64,000 nt of DNA from Megascapheus bottae (Eukaryota; Chordata; Mammalia; Rodentia; Geomyidae), in contig JANJXV010000013.1 in NCBI GenBank assembly GCA_024803745.1, positions 15,435,501 to 15,499,500 on the forward strand. Direction: 5' to 3'. Made by a program: the position numbers and the translations under genes. Below are positions 10,641-24,649 of the stretch, in pieces. The notes beneath the pieces were generated by a model. It saw only the letters and a program-made list of their open reading frames with translations. It was not told where the DNA came from and did not search any database. Every line of letters begins with the position of its first letter. The first letter of the stretch is position 1.

Positions 10641-12059
10641 CAGTATATATGTGTGTAAATATATATATATATACATTGGGAGAACTGGCTATAGAAACTG
10701 TATTTTGGCAAATACAAATATTAAGAAAATTGCGTGCAATATATTATATATTAATATTGATATTGTCTTACAGTGGATATTGGCTGTGTTTGGAGCAACA
10801 GTGAGCACTGAACTCGGAGCTTCACATAAGTCACGTGCCACTTATTTGTCTTGAACTTTGAAAAAGAATGGTTGTGGTTTTTTTCCAGATAAGTTCTTTT
10901 CTAACTCTGTTTTGACAAATCTTTTATTCTCACCTCCAGAGTAGCTCACATTACAGGCCTGAGCCAGAAATCTCCATGAGAATTTTAATATGAGAGTAGA
11001 AATTGTGCTATTTCTAACATGATTAAATTAAAATATACTACTTAAATATGTTTACACCCGTGGAATCAATTATTTCTTAAATTAAAAAATACATTTACTG
11101 TAATGGACACTTAATAATAGAAAGAACAATTGTCTCCTCAAACAAGGTAAAGTTAAGAATTCTCAAATTCCATATGATTTATGAAGAATATAAACATGAA
11201 TTAAGAAAGAATATATTTTTTACTAAAATAGGAACTTAATTCCCTTGGTTTGATTCTTTGTGTATTTCATTCTTCATAATAAAACAAAATTCAGAATTAT
11301 GTATATATTCATAAAACTGGTCTCTAACAGAATCAAATAAATTATTTAGTTCCAGGGAAATTGCCTTCATCTCTTTTCTTTGGCATAATGTAAAAACAGA
11401 CTATAAAATAGTCAATCAGATATTAAGAACACTTCCAGTCAACACGATCTGTTATAACTCCAAGTGGAATTACATAGAGAGATGAACATAGTCATTAGTC
11501 AAAAAAAGTAAAAAGAAGGAAACATTTCAAGCAGAGGTGATCATGACTCAAATGCTTAGAGTAAGCTCCAGTCTATTTCAGAGACATTGAGTCCCTGAAG
11601 AGCAGGCGCAGGTGCCTTCTCAGGGGATGTACCTACCCTACATAAAATATTCCTTCTGAGAAGCACACTTTAATCCGTGGCTTACCACTTTGACAAGAAG
11701 TGAAGGTCATATTTTATATTTGTGGGTATGGCTCACAAAACCATCCTGCCAGGTGGAGAAGCCAAGTACTTTGAACACTGAGGAAAGATTCTGAAAGTCA
11801 CATCAGGTACTAGTAGCCATAGATGAATGCCAGCTCTGGAAAAGTAATAATAAACTCTCCTTTATCATGTAAGGTAATGAAAAGTCCAGAAATCTTTACA
11901 AAAATATATACTCTCATCTATTTATTTTATGCCTTTAAAATGTGACTTTGAAATATAATAGCTTGAGTATTGTTTTTTTATTGAATATATTATTCTCTTC
12001 GACTGAAGTTATCCACATCTAAAGTAAGCTCCAAAATTCAAAACTGTATTACAGCAAAT
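10641..12059. other. AT-rich intergenic sequence
   Basis: There is no gene. It holds a short TA/GT run (10650-10675) and a minus-strand SINE scrap at about 10920-10975 ('gtagctcacattacaggcct'). The rest is unrecognised. Confidence 0.5.
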
Positions 12060-12070
12060 AATATTGTGCC

Positions 12071-12582
12071 ATTTGTTAGGAAATGGAAAGACTTAGAAAA
12101 AATCATATTAAGTGAAGGAAGCCAGACTCAAAGGAACTTAGGCTCAATGGTTTCCTTCACTTGTCATAATCAGTAGAAACCTTGGGCTCTCCTAGCAAAG
12201 ATTTGCAATAGAGCAAAACCTTGATACAAAAGGCCATATAGTAGGACGCTAAATGAAAGGATCTCTAGGATATAGAAACACAAGCCATATAATGAATGAT
12301 TGTTGTCCTTAATGTACTATGTTATCTCTCATCTCTTTTGCTGTCCCTTGGTTATCTCATATTGTTACAGTATCTCACTTTGTTATCTGATATATCAGAT
12401 ATATTTGCATTTGGTTATTTGAAATTGGATAGGGAAGGGGGGAAAACAAGATGAGGGGTGGGGGTGGAGGGGAGGGAAACGGGGACCAAGACAGGTGGAA
12501 GGGTATCAATGTATGTGAATTAATGCACCATCTATCTGGCAAATATCATGTAATTTTATTAATTACAATAAAAATATATGAA
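12071..12582 (+). repeat. 5'-truncated young L1 (end of ORF2 plus 3' UTR)
   Basis: It starts in the last codons of ORF2 (KDLEK-type, 'aaagacttagaaaaaatca') and runs through the 3' UTR with 'ttggttatctcatattgtta' and the G-rich 'gaggggtgggggtgga' to 'aattacaataaaaatatatg'. It is flanked by 'aatattgtgcc' at 12060-12070 and 12583-12593, a probable 11-bp target-site duplication. Confidence 0.8.
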
Positions 12583-12825
12583 AATATTGTGCCCTAAATT
12601 ATAAATATTAATAATGACACCTATTTTGAATAAGTTTTTGTTTTACTTTTTAAAAATTCATATTTTATAGCATTTTATGGACAGTTTGAAACATACACAA
12701 ACGAAGCAGAAAGACAATACAACTTACCACTTAATTTCATTAAGTATAAATGTGCTTTTTTCTTCAAGTTTGAACTAGATTGTTTTAAAGTTTACATATA
12801 CTTAATTGCACAAATCATATGTGTT

Positions 12826-13040
12826 CGTTTTTTAAATTTTTTAGTGTCGGAGTAATGATAGAGGGGTTACAGTTACATTTGCCAGGTAGTAGGTCCATTA
12901 CTTCCCACACAATGCTATCTTTTCTTATGTTTTTGTTCCCATTTCCCTTTCCTCAACCCCTCCCAATCATTTTGTTTCCCTCCCTTCCCTTTCCTATTTC
13001 AAATAAACAAATGTATATGCAATCTACCAAGTAACAAAGT
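12826..13040 (-). repeat. L1 3' UTR fragment, antisense
   Basis: 'gataatgataga'-like antisense tail sequence with 'aggggttacagttacatttg' and a C/T-rich stretch complementary to the G-rich L1 3' UTR, then 'tatttcaaataaacaaatg'. It is more diverged than the copy at 12071. Confidence 0.6.
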
Positions 13041-13317
13041 ATGTGTTCATTTTTGTCAGAGGTATGTACCTATGTATTTTAAACCACTGTAAAGATAAAC
13101 ACTATTTTTTGTTGCATCCAAGCATCCATTTGTCTTCTTTCCTGTCAGTCTCTGGGCCTGTTTACTCCTGGCAGCAGATCACTGATACTTTGAACACATC
13201 ATTTCATGTTCTAGAACTTCAGACACACAGAATAATGTAGTAATTATTGTTTTGTAACCAGTGTTGACATTCGAGTCACTTATACTTTGAATAACATGAA
13301 TCAATCCCTTTTTATTT

Positions 13318-13440
13318 TTATTTATTTATTACATTTTATTTTATTGTAAGGGAGATGTCAGAGGGGTTACAGTTATGTAAGGTAATGAATACATTTCTTG
13401 TCAAACATTGTTACCTCTCCCTTGTTGTCTTCCCTTCTCA
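13318..13440 (-). repeat. Old L1 3' UTR fragment, antisense
   Basis: 'cagaggggttacagttatgt' followed by 'aatgaatacatttcttgtca' matches the antisense L1 tail also seen at 45255 and 50360. Confidence 0.55.
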
Positions 13441-14434
13441 GGAAGTTTTAAAATTCATTTCCAACACAGGTTTTCTGTATTGCCATTGCATCAAACCCAT
13501 TTTTATTACTGATTATAATTATATCTTGCAAGTATTCCAGGATCCGTTTGTCTGTACATTTGCTCCTGAGCATTTAGATTGGTCCTTCTTGGTAGTAATT
13601 ATAAATCGGATGGTATGAGCCTACTTGTGTACACCTTCATGTCCACATATGCATTCATTTACTTTGAGGAAGCATATCAGTGTTCACTTGTTATATGTAA
13701 ACGTGAGTATGCTATGTCAATAAGCTCATAAGAAGCAGCTACTCTCCTCACCCAATATGATACTTTCATTTCACACTGTCTATAGGAGAATCTATTGTGC
13801 TTTTTCCTTATCAAGGCAGGCATTATCATGTCTTCTAATTTGAATAATTTTAGCACATGTATAGTGTTATGTAATTACATAATTAATATACAATTCTTGA
13901 CATCTAATGGTTTTTGAGAATTTTAAGTGTATATTTCTTTGTCAATTGGCAGTTTAAATCTTTTTTTACTATTAAATTTTTCTGTTGTGAGCTTATCGCT
14001 AGGTCTTTAATAAAACTTAAAGAAACTATTTCTTTGAAATTGATTTTGTAACAAGTAAATATTGAAAATTAAAAGTAAATGAACCATCAATTTATAGAGA
14101 TAACTTTTGGGTTCTAGGAGACTATGACTTTCTAGTGGATGACAAAATGTATTTGTTGACTCTAAAGATGTTAAATTTGTAACTTCTTCACTTTTATAAG
14201 AAAAACATAAGAAAAATATTAAGCACAATAAATCTAATTTTAATCTACTCTTATCTATGTGTTTATCATTGGGCAAATGTCACTTTCTTGTTGTTTCAGT
14301 TATTTAATATTGGTTCTCCAATTTTACCATTGCTTGTCCAATGAACAGTACTTTTTGGACAGTACCTTATTTTTTTATTTTAACATGAATGGCATTGTGA
14401 ACTTTTATCTTAAATTTTAAAATAAATTGTATTT
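13441..14434. other. Unassigned AT-rich sequence
   Basis: No coding feature is supported. Some parts may be old L1 3' UTR, but no clear landmarks were found. Confidence 0.4.
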
Positions 14435-14690
14435 CTTTCTGTGTGTGGTCGCACATGCATGCATGTACGAGGGCTTGAACTCAGGGCCTTTGAGCTCCCA
14501 CTTCATTTTTTGTGCAAGGCTAGTGTCCTGTCACTTGGGCCATACCTCAACTTTTAGTTTTTCGGTGGTTAATGGAGATAAAAATCTCATGGGCTTTTCC
14601 TTCTGAGGCCAGCTTCAAACTGTCATCCCCAAATCTTAAACTCCTAAGTAGTTAAGATGACAAATGTGAATCACTGGCACTGGGCAAAAG
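14435..14690 (-). repeat. SINE, antisense
   Basis: It reads as the complement of the family: 'gcttgaactcagggcctttg', 'taatggagataaaaatctca' and 'tcctaagtagttaagatgac'. Confidence 0.75.
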
Positions 14691-15644
14691 TCTGGATTCT
14701 TAGACCCTAAGCTCTAAATTTCATCTAAAAATTAATGTAATTTATGAGCGAGAAAATTTATTTCTTTCCTTTTAGTAATGGTTTCTTCTTGCTAATATTT
14801 CTTGATAGAGTTGTCTGGCTAGATATCACAGGAAAAATTGAATGCAATTGTTGCACTCTTAATCTTATGGGAAAATCTTTGACATTCAGAAATATTAGCT
14901 TTTATGTTCATCAAACTGATCACATTTTATTTTTCCTAGTTTGATGTTTATGATCTTTATTTTTTTTAAAAGTTGTGCCTAGCTGTGAAGCAATTGAATA
15001 TTTTACTGCCTTCGTTATAATTATTGTTTTATATTAATTGCCTATGCAGTATATTGCAAATATTTGTACTATAGAGCCAGTAATGTACAAATAATAGATC
15101 CATGAAACAAAGTATAAGACCAGTCTTGTTAAGATATACATGTGACTATATTGCCATCCAAACAAGTAAAGATCAGAGACTACGAAAAGCAAATGGACTC
15201 TTAAGCCCATGTGTTCCTGACCATGTCTTCCTAATACCCGTCCCCTCCCTAATTTCTCATCTTTTATTTATCTAGTTTTCAGAAAAAAATTCAGGAGTTT
15301 TTCCTTATCTGTCTCTTCGAGACTGTAGCCAAGGTAACTTGAGGATATGTAAAATGTAACCACAAGAAGAATTTTTATTTGATGGTTGTTTATAGAATTG
15401 TGTGTTTTGCAAAAGGCTGAGTTAAAGACAATCATGTATCATGATATTCCATATTCTTCAGACAAGTTGATTTCTAACTTCCTCAATCCTCAGGCAATAT
15501 TAAGTAGGAGAGTCAATAATTTCCATATCTTGCGGAGTTATTTAACCAATAATTCCCTGCCATTCTGTTCCTAAGAACTTTCTTGACATCTCATTATGTC
15601 TAGTTTCAGTCAAACACAACGTCTTATTTTCTTCTGTCTCCCCA
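14691..15644. other. 5' region of the OR at 15690
   Basis: There is no gene or recognised repeat. It ends in a strong polypyrimidine tract leading to the splice acceptor at 15645. Confidence 0.5.
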
Positions 15645-15645
15645 G
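15625..15645 (+). promoter_or_regulatory. Strong splice acceptor for the OR coding exon
   Basis: 'tattttcttctgtctccccag' is a near-ideal 3' splice site. The exon would begin at 15646 with 44 bases of 5' UTR before the ATG at 15690. It also rules out the longer in-frame reading upstream, which has no ATG. Confidence 0.6.
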
Positions 15646-15689
15646 AAATACTGAAGAAGACAGTGAAGTCTCTGCCGGGAAGTCCTCTG

Positions 15690-16628
15690 ATGTTTCCTGT
15701 CAATGCCACTGCCTCCCACCCCTCTGCCTTCCTTTTGCTGGGTGTCCCAGGTCTGGAAGCTTTCCATATCTGGATTGCCTTTCCTTTCTTCATTGTTTAT
15801 CTGATAGCACTTGTGGGGAATTTCACCATCCTGTGTGTGATCAAGACAGAGCCTAGTCTTCATCAGCCCATGTTCTACTTTCTTGCGCTTCTCTCTTTTA
15901 TTGACCTAGGGCTCTCTACTTCTACCATTCCCAAGATGCTGGGTGTCTTCTGGTTCAACCTTAGGGAGATAAGCTTTGAAGGCTGCCTCATCCAAATGTT
16001 CTTCATTCACACCTACACTGGTATGGAATCTGTTGTACTCTTAGCCATGGCAATTGACCGCTTTGTGGCCATCTGTTACCCACTGAGATATACCACCATC
16101 CTCACCAACAGGGGGGTGGCCATCATGGCCTCTGTTGTGGTGGGGAGACCAGTGCTCCTGGTGATCCCTTTCTGCCCTCTTCTCAAACGACTGCCGTTCT
16201 GTGGACACTATATAATCCCCCATACCTACTGTGAACACATGGGAATTGCTCGACTGGCCTGTGCCAGCATACGAATCAATATCATCTATGGCTTATTTAC
16301 CATTGCCGCCTTGATCTTTGATTTGATTCTCATTGCACTCTCTTACATTCAGATCCTACAAGCTGTCTTCCGCCTTCCTTCCAGGGACGCCAGACTCAAG
16401 GCACTCAGCACCTGTGGTTCCCACGTCGGTGTCATCTTAGCTTTTTACACACCTGCCTTTTTCTCCTTCATGACTCACCGGTTTGGTAGAAATATTCCTC
16501 GCTATATTCACATCCTTCTGGCTAATCTGTATGTGGTTGTTCCTCCCTGTTTAAACCCAGTCATTTACGGGGTCAGGACAAAACAGATTCGGGAAGGAGT
16601 TATGCGAATATTTGTAAAGAAAAGGTAA
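15690..16628 (+). CDS. Class I olfactory receptor, OR52E-like (third)
   Basis: This intact odorant receptor has 312 residues, counted from the ATG at 15690 ([14 protein letters not shown]). The reading frame stays open to 15663 upstream, but only through a GTG codon. Motifs are: sequon NAT (5-7), GN (43-44), LHQPMF (57-62), [10 protein letters not shown] (120-129), KALSTCGSH opening TM6, [10 protein letters not shown] after TM6, and [14 protein letters not shown] at the end of TM7. It shares RLPFCGH and [20 protein letters not shown] with the duplicates at 2640 and 8510. It differs across the whole length, including codon third positions, so it is an older paralogue and shows no clear recent conversion. 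It carries its own strong splice acceptor 44 bases upstream. OR52E-like is my family call from remembered human sequences; OR52 is firm, the subfamily is moderate. Confidence 0.93.
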   Translation: MFPVNATASHPSAFLLLGVPGLEAFHIWIAFPFFIVYLIALVGNFTILCVIKTEPSLHQPMFYFLALLSFIDLGLSTSTIPKMLGVFWFNLREISFEGCLIQMFFIHTYTGMESVVLLAMAIDRFVAICYPLRYTTILTNRGVAIMASVVVGRPVLLVIPFCPLLKRLPFCGHYIIPHTYCEHMGIARLACASIRINIIYGLFTIAALIFDLILIALSYIQILQAVFRLPSRDARLKALSTCGSHVGVILAFYTPAFFSFMTHRFGRNIPRYIHILLANLYVVVPPCLNPVIYGVRTKQIREGVMRIFVKKR

Positions 16629-18167
<1,539 letters not shown>

Positions 18168-18296
18168 CAAGAGCTATTACTGGAGAAGGGCCTTTCTAAT
18201 TATGTAGGTTAAACGAGCCCACTATAGTGCTTTAAAATTGTAGCTACTTTAACATATATTTGCATTATATATTTTCCTTTTAAAAATCATCCTCAA

Positions 18297-18676
18297 ATTT
18301 GCAATAGAACAAAACCTAGATACATAAGGCCATACAGTATGACACTAAACAAAAGGACCTCTAGGATATAGAAACAAAAGCCATATAATGAGTGATTGTT
18401 GTCCTTAATGTACTATGTTATCTCTCATCTCTTTTGCTGTCCTTTGGTTATCTCATATTGTTACAGTATCTCACTTTGTTATCTGATATATTGGATATAT
18501 TTGTATTTGGTTATTTGAAATTGGATAGGGAAGGGGGAAAATAAGATGGGGGGTGGAGGGGTGGGAAATGGGGACCAAGACATAAGAAAGGGTATCAATG
18601 TATGTGAAGTAATGCACCTTCTATCTGGCAAATATAATGTAACCCTTCTATTAATTACAATAAAAATATATTGGAA
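18297..18676 (+). repeat. 5'-truncated young L1 3' UTR
   Basis: It starts at 'aaatttgcaatagaacaaaa' and ends at 'aattacaataaaaatatatt', closely matching the copy at 12071. No clear target-site duplication was found. Confidence 0.8.
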
Positions 18677-19389
18677 AAAATAGTGGGCTATAGGGAATCC
18701 TATACTTGGTATAAGTAGGTAATAGAGTGCTAATTACTAAGTTGAATTGGAAGAAATTACTGAATGCCTAATACACATATAAAATTTCTCTAGATGCAAA
18801 TTTCAGGAAGTTTCTCATCCTGTTTTTGATAATTCTTGGCTCAAGAAGAGTATTTTTTTATTTGTATTTTTCTCATCTTCATTTTTCTTTTTATAAAATA
18901 ATATCTGGTGAAACGAATAGCTTTATAGCTTGTGATCTAATGTTTTATGAGTTGTGCCAAAATTAAAATTCATCAGTGCACTAAGTATATCCAATTCTGT
19001 TTTGGATTTTTCACAATATTTTGGCTTAGTCATTTTACAGTGGAGCCCATCTTAGATTTTTTAAATTTATTTTTGGGGGTGGAAAGATAATATTACATTT
19101 CAAGCAAAATGATGCATGGAAATAAGCATGTATTTACTGTTTTGTCAGGTTCTGTAGGTATAAAATACATAATCTCAGGCATATTTAATGATGATTCAAA
19201 CACATTTGGGTGAACAATATTAAAATGTATTACATCTATGGATGAAGAAGATCAAATAACATTTAATGAAAACAGGAGAAATGAAGGGTAGAAAGAACAA
19301 TAGAATGATTGATCTGATTAATATACGGAAAATGGAAGTGTGAAATACCACAATCAAATCCCTTTGTATAGTTAACATATACTTTGAAA

Positions 19390-19805
19390 AATGAATGGCG
19401 TGAGTGTAAAATAAGTCAGGTTTGGGGTTGTGTGCCAGCAGGATGAGAGAGGACAAAGAGAGAGGGTGAATGAGTATGCATATGTCAGCGTACTCTATAC
19501 AAATGCATAAAAGGTAGAACAAAAGAGCTTAGTGAAATTGTTTTAAGAGTAAGGGGTAAAAATAGTTCAAAATACTCTACATACATATGCTCTACATACA
19601 AGGGGTGTGGATAGGTCAAAGTACTATCTATACATTCATGAATAGAGATCAGTAAAGCCTGTTGAAATTATTGTGAGAGGAGAGTAATTAGGCTGGGAGT
19701 GGGGATAAAGAGGAGTGATATTGGAGTGAGGTGTGTATGTATATATGAAAATGTCACAATACAACCCTTCTTGTACAATCAATATATACTAATAAAAATT
19801 ATTCG
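19390..19805 (+). repeat. Probable older L1-type 3' tail with internal repetition
   Basis: Two related blocks ('actctatacaaatgcataaa' and 'actatctatacattcatgaa') precede 'aatgtcacaatacaaccctt', and the end is 'tactaataaaaatta'. The ending is typical of a non-LTR element tail. The assignment is by general form only. Confidence 0.4.
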
Positions 19806-22210
19806 GAAGTCAAATAAATAAAGCACATAGAGCTGTAGGAATGACATGCCTTAAGTGGTTTCAGTAAAACTGGTAGCAGTAGTGAATTCATAAGAACAGT
19901 TTTCTCTTCTACTTCAGTTAGAGAACATTGAGAGATGCAAGTGGAACAAATGATACTTACTCTCTAATTCTAACATTTAAGAAATCTCCAGTTCTAGACC
20001 TTTGAGGCTACAGGGTAGCTTAAAGTCACCTTGTTCTGAATGATGAGCCAAAAGCATTTTATTTGCTTATTTTTATTCCTGAGAGATTCTGTTTTCTTAG
20101 AAATCAGTGATTTTTTTCTGCCCCTGGATACCAGGCTGCTTCTGCTTACTCTTGATAAAGAAGACCAGGGCTGGGCAGCTTAATGGCAGTCTCAGGGGGT
20201 ACCGGGAGGATAATGACGCTCTGAGATCAGCTCAAGCTTTAAGGCAGACACAGTGGTGGCTGTCACCACAGTGTGCATCTGCACAGTGAATTTCAGGGCA
20301 AACAAGTTGGCACAGCAGGCATATTACATGAAAGACCTGTCCTCAGTTCTCACAGTAAGTTTCTTCTACAAATTTACAGCTTGAAATGATGACCATTTAT
20401 TTTAGGGGGAAAGAAAAAGTTAATAGTTGTATGTGCTGTTTCTTTGTCCATGTTTTGTGTTTAATTTTATTTTTTAAAAAAGTGTAATTTTTCTGTGACT
20501 CTTTTTATCCCCACTCACTTTATTTCACAATTTTGATTCTAAGAAAAATACCAGGGGTTTTAATATGTTAACATTTGATTATTTATATGATGTTTGAATT
20601 ACCAGACCTGGTTGTATGAATGATGATGAAATACACTAAGTGAGAGTTAATGTTTTCAGTTGAAGAAACTGGAGTAAAATATATAAATGGTAATTGGGTA
20701 TCAAATATAACAGCAAATGCATCTTTCTGAATTTTATATATTAGCCATTTGCTGAAAACTAGATAAATGTGACATTGTTAAAGGTATCATCAAATGGGCT
20801 AGAGTGAATATAGTAAGTGGTTAAGCCCTTAAACTATTGAGGAATGCAGGATAATTAAGCATTTAAAAAATGTTGATTTTTTTGAACTTAGAAACTCCTT
20901 TTCAGCTGCTACGATTTTGGGAAAATTCTTATTTATAATTAATAATACTTGCACATCTACATTATCATTTCTCCCATCCTCTGTCCCAAACTCATCATGT
21001 TGGTGACAAATGAAATTATTTTTCAAAATAACATTCATTGGCGTTAATCTGTATTTATGGTCCTTTTCCTCACATGTGATTCCTTAGTGTTGCTGCAGTG
21101 TAATAAGCAAAGGGATTTCAGTGTTCATTTTCTATTACATGTAAGTATTAGTGAAAGACAATTAGTTTATACTACCACAAATATGTACTTAAATGAAAGA
21201 AGCTTCTAACTGGTATTTTCCGCAGTCATTCAGAGAGAGAATGAGACAGAAATTTCTACTGCTATTTACAATGAATAGCATGTGGCTATATGCCAAGTGT
21301 ACCAATATAATCAAATCAAAGGACAAAATCTCTTTATGGAAGAGATTGGGATCTGCTATTAGGTCAGGAGGACTGGAAAAACAGAAAGTGGTTCTGAAAA
21401 TCACAGAATGATGAGTATAACTTACAAAAGGGATCTAAATTTGTTTAGAACCCTCGAAAGGGACATGGGCTTTATGCTGGAAGGACCTACAAAACTCGGT
21501 CCACAGGTAATTATTAATACCTATTATAACATTATTAAGGGGAAATTAGCATATACAAGTTTCTTATAATCTCTGGTGATCCATTGATTTTTAATGCATT
21601 TTAATATTTGTACCATTATTTTTAGTTAAACAAAAACAGTTTATGAAATATGTATATATATAGAGAGAGAGAGAAGGAGAGAGAGAGAGGGAGAGAAGGA
21701 GATCATCATCATTCTTTTCAGAATTGCTACCCATCTCTTCCCACCAGTCTCTTCCCTTACACCTTTTAATTTTGTAATCTTACAAACATATTGCATTTCT
21801 CCTCTTCTCCACTGGTGTTTAACATCTAGGAAGACAAACATGCACACACAAATTCATATCAAAATATGCCTAAGACTAATCAGATTTTATTATGATATTT
21901 ATCATATTTTATTTGCTTTTGATCTTATCCTATTTATGTTTCTGATTACAGTAGGTGAAACAATGAAAATTATTTTGAAAATGTTTTCCTTTATTACCAA
22001 ACTGGGTCATTGGGGGGTAAAAGTGAGAGACATGATAACATAGATTTTTGAATTTTTAATAATTATGAATCATATTTCATGAATTTGATACCTCTCTATC
22101 TAATAGAATCTAAAACTTTCTGGTAAACAATATGGTTGACCTACAGTGACTGCATGATTCACAAAGGAAAGATATTAATGACTAAGATCTCTGCACTTAA
22201 CCAGCTGTAT
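19806..22210. other. Intergenic sequence upstream of OR52A-like gene 1
   Basis: No gene is supported. 20100-20340 is less AT-rich, with non-repetitive text ('ctgggcagcttaatggcagt'), and could be a decayed retrocopy or an unrecognised element. 21660-21705 is a GA-rich simple repeat. It ends in 'tattctcttcacag' at 22220, a candidate splice acceptor for the next OR. Confidence 0.4.
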
Positions 22211-22261
22211 TCTCTTCACAGGTATCACAGTCTGTGGGGAGGAGACAGAACATCAACTGCC

Positions 22262-23206
22262 ATGAAACCCAACAACATGTCCTATTTGAACCCCAGAACT
22301 GTTATTCTGATTGGCATTCCTGGACTAGAGCATGTCCAGTTTTGGATTGGCTTTCCTTTCTTTGCCATGTGCCTTGTGGCTCTTTTGGGAAATATCATTT
22401 TACTGATCATCATTCCTGCAGAACGGAGTTTGCACCAACCCATGTACATCTTCCTGGCTGTGCTGGCAGCCACTGATGTGGGACTTTGTGTAGCCATCGC
22501 TCCCAAGATGTTAGCCATCTTCTGGTTCAGATCTTACTCCATGGCTTTCGATGCCTGCCTGGCCCAGCTGTTCTTCATTCACATGCTGCAGTGCATGGAG
22601 TCTGGCATTTTGTTAGCGATGGCCTATGACCGTTACATTGCCATTTGTGATCCTCTGAGGCACACTTCCATCCTCACACCTTCCATCCTGGGTCACATGA
22701 TAGTGGCGGTGGCAACCCGAGCTGTGGTGCTGGTTGGTCTGTTGCCTATTCTGATTAAAAGGCTGCATGCTTTCCATTCTCTTCTTATTGCCCACTCTTA
22801 CTGTGAGCACATGGCTGTGGTTAAGTTAGCTGCAGAAGATGTCAAAGTCAACAAAGCATGTGGTCTTTTTGTGGGTTTTAGCATACTAGGCTTTGATATG
22901 ATTTTTATTCTTGTGTCCTATGTCCTGATTTTTCAGGCTGTCTTTCGTCTACAGCAAAAAGAGGCCCGGCTCAAAGCATTCAACACATGCACAGCCCATA
23001 TTTTTGTCTTCCTTGAGTTTTATATTCTTGCTTTTTTCTCTTTCTTCAGCCACCGTTTTGGACATGTTCCTCCCTCAACGCACATTCTCCTGTCCACCAT
23101 TTACCTCCTTCTTCCCCCTGCGCTCAATCCTATAGTCTATGGTGTAAAAAACATGGTAATTCGTAAACGTGTGGCACAGATTTTTCTAACGAATTGTGGA
23201 TCCTAG
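22262..23206 (+). CDS. Class I olfactory receptor, OR52A-like (first)
   Basis: This intact odorant receptor has 314 residues from the ATG at 22262. The frame is open further upstream to 22136, but only through non-ATG codons and across a probable splice acceptor ('ctcttcacag' near 22220). Motifs are: sequon NMS (5-7), GN (43-44), LHQPMY (57-62), LAATDVGLC (68-76), MAYDRYIAIC (120-129), C99 and C181 for the conserved disulfide, KAFNTCTAH opening TM6, FFSHRFG and NPIVYGVK. The second ECL2 cysteine pair is absent: residue 171 is Phe and 191 is Ala (KLAAED). KLAAED, VNK, LGFDMIF and QKEARLKAFNTC resemble human OR52A as I recall it. OR52A is a moderate call; OR52 class I is firm. The closest neighbour is the gene at 29333. 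Confidence 0.92.
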   Translation: MKPNNMSYLNPRTVILIGIPGLEHVQFWIGFPFFAMCLVALLGNIILLIIIPAERSLHQPMYIFLAVLAATDVGLCVAIAPKMLAIFWFRSYSMAFDACLAQLFFIHMLQCMESGILLAMAYDRYIAICDPLRHTSILTPSILGHMIVAVATRAVVLVGLLPILIKRLHAFHSLLIAHSYCEHMAVVKLAAEDVKVNKACGLFVGFSILGFDMIFILVSYVLIFQAVFRLQQKEARLKAFNTCTAHIFVFLEFYILAFFSFFSHRFGHVPPSTHILLSTIYLLLPPALNPIVYGVKNMVIRKRVAQIFLTNCGS

Positions 23207-24645
23207 GAGTTGTCTCTCATATGCTTATGGCCATGATCATAATCGTTGTTTCCTTTCTCCTAGGAAAAATTAACACACAATTTACACTCTATATTCTCGT
23301 TGTGTTTCAGATTATAACTCTGGATCATAAAATCAGTTAAAAATTATAAGGTCTTGGAGATATAAACATAACTTCATAGGCATAAAATCTATGATGGGAT
23401 ATATAATATATAGACATATGTTTTATTATACAGATTAATATGTATCTATGACATACAAACCCTCAGCTTAATTTTTTTTATTATGTTCTAAAATCTATGT
23501 GCCAGTGATTGCATATAGAAATTCTCTTCTTGAATATTTGTTTGTTAAATGTGATATTTGAAATTTGATGTAAAAAAATCAGTGTTAATAAAATCTTTAA
23601 AAAAATTATAGGGCTAAGAGTAAAACTCAGAGGTAGAGCACATGCTTAGCAAATGTGAGGCCCTAGGTTTGATACCATTAAAATTAATAATAAAGAAAAA
23701 TTTTAATGTCTTCAAAGGAAAAGTATTCTTATAAAGACTGATATCATTTCTACTTGTGGTGAATTTTATTTTTGATCTAATTTTTTAGCATTGTTAAGCT
23801 TGTCTTTGTATATTATTTATAACTGGTCTCCTGTTTTTAAATAAACTTTGTTTTTGATTTTAAGTTAATTGTTCTGATTTATTTTAATGATGTATTCTGC
23901 CATAGAACATGTGCTTTATAATTTTGTATTATTTCTCACTCATTTCATAAAGAAGGCCACTATTAATTGAAACTTCTGGGTTAACTCATTACACTGGGAA
24001 ATATGTTGCTTCATATGAACATAATTAAGAGTTTTAATGTAATTTTTTGTTGAATTCTAACTTAATTTTATTACTCCTGGTGAGGGACTTCAGAATTTCA
24101 AATATTTCAACAATATTATTATTTTCCAGCCCTGCATACATATATGTTATGTATCTTTGAAATTAAAGCAAGTTCATTATTTGACTGTTGTGTTACTCCT
24201 CATACTTATAAGTTTATGTGTATATGCATATAGATATTTATATATATATATACATATGTACTTATGTAAACCTATTTTCTAGCTGGGTCTTAAGGAATAA
24301 GAAAGTGAAAAGCAGTCCTGTCACTAAAGACAAAAATAGTGGAATATTATGAACAAATCTGTGCCACTTGTACACAAGTGACAACTCATTAAGAAGATTA
24401 ATTTCCAAGTGTGGAAAAGAAGAACAAAAAAGTATCAATATGAAGTAATTTTCTCACAAATCCAACATAAACTTTTCCTTAAGTATTGTATCCAATGCTT
24501 AACCAAATTTGAGTATTAATTTCAAACTATTCCAGATAATTTGAGAACAATAGCTTCCAAAAATAAGTGAATAACAAATCATCTTCAACAATATGTTGCA
24601 AAGTTTACTACTTTATAATTAATAGTTTTAAATTTATGTTTTTTA
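23207..24645. other. 3' flank and intergenic sequence
   Basis: AT-rich, with an ID-like SINE at 23611-23695 and a TA run at 24238-24256. Nothing else is recognised. Confidence 0.5.
23611..23695 (+). repeat. ID-like monomeric SINE
   Basis: A tRNA-like head, 'aactcagaggtagagcacat' (A box) and 'aggtttgatacc' (B box), is followed by an A-rich tail. It is not a tRNA gene, because the pairing stems are not kept. Confidence 0.7.
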
Positions 24646-24649
24646 AGAT

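Noticed and set aside
11608..11622. A possible second O/E site ('ttctcaggggat')
   Set aside because: It has three mismatches to YTCCCYRGGGAR on either strand, too weak to support.
15663..15689. A nine-residue N-terminal extension of the third OR52E-like gene
   Set aside because: It would begin at GTG. The first ATG after the splice acceptor is 15690, and that start fits the family.
22136..22261. A 42-residue N-terminal extension of the first OR52A-like gene
   Set aside because: It begins at a non-ATG codon and runs through a probable splice acceptor near 22220. The family length fits the ATG at 22262.
23611..23695. tRNA gene suggested by the A and B boxes
   Set aside because: It has an A-rich tail, lost stem pairing and the family-wide SINE layout. 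The same applies to the other ID-like copies.
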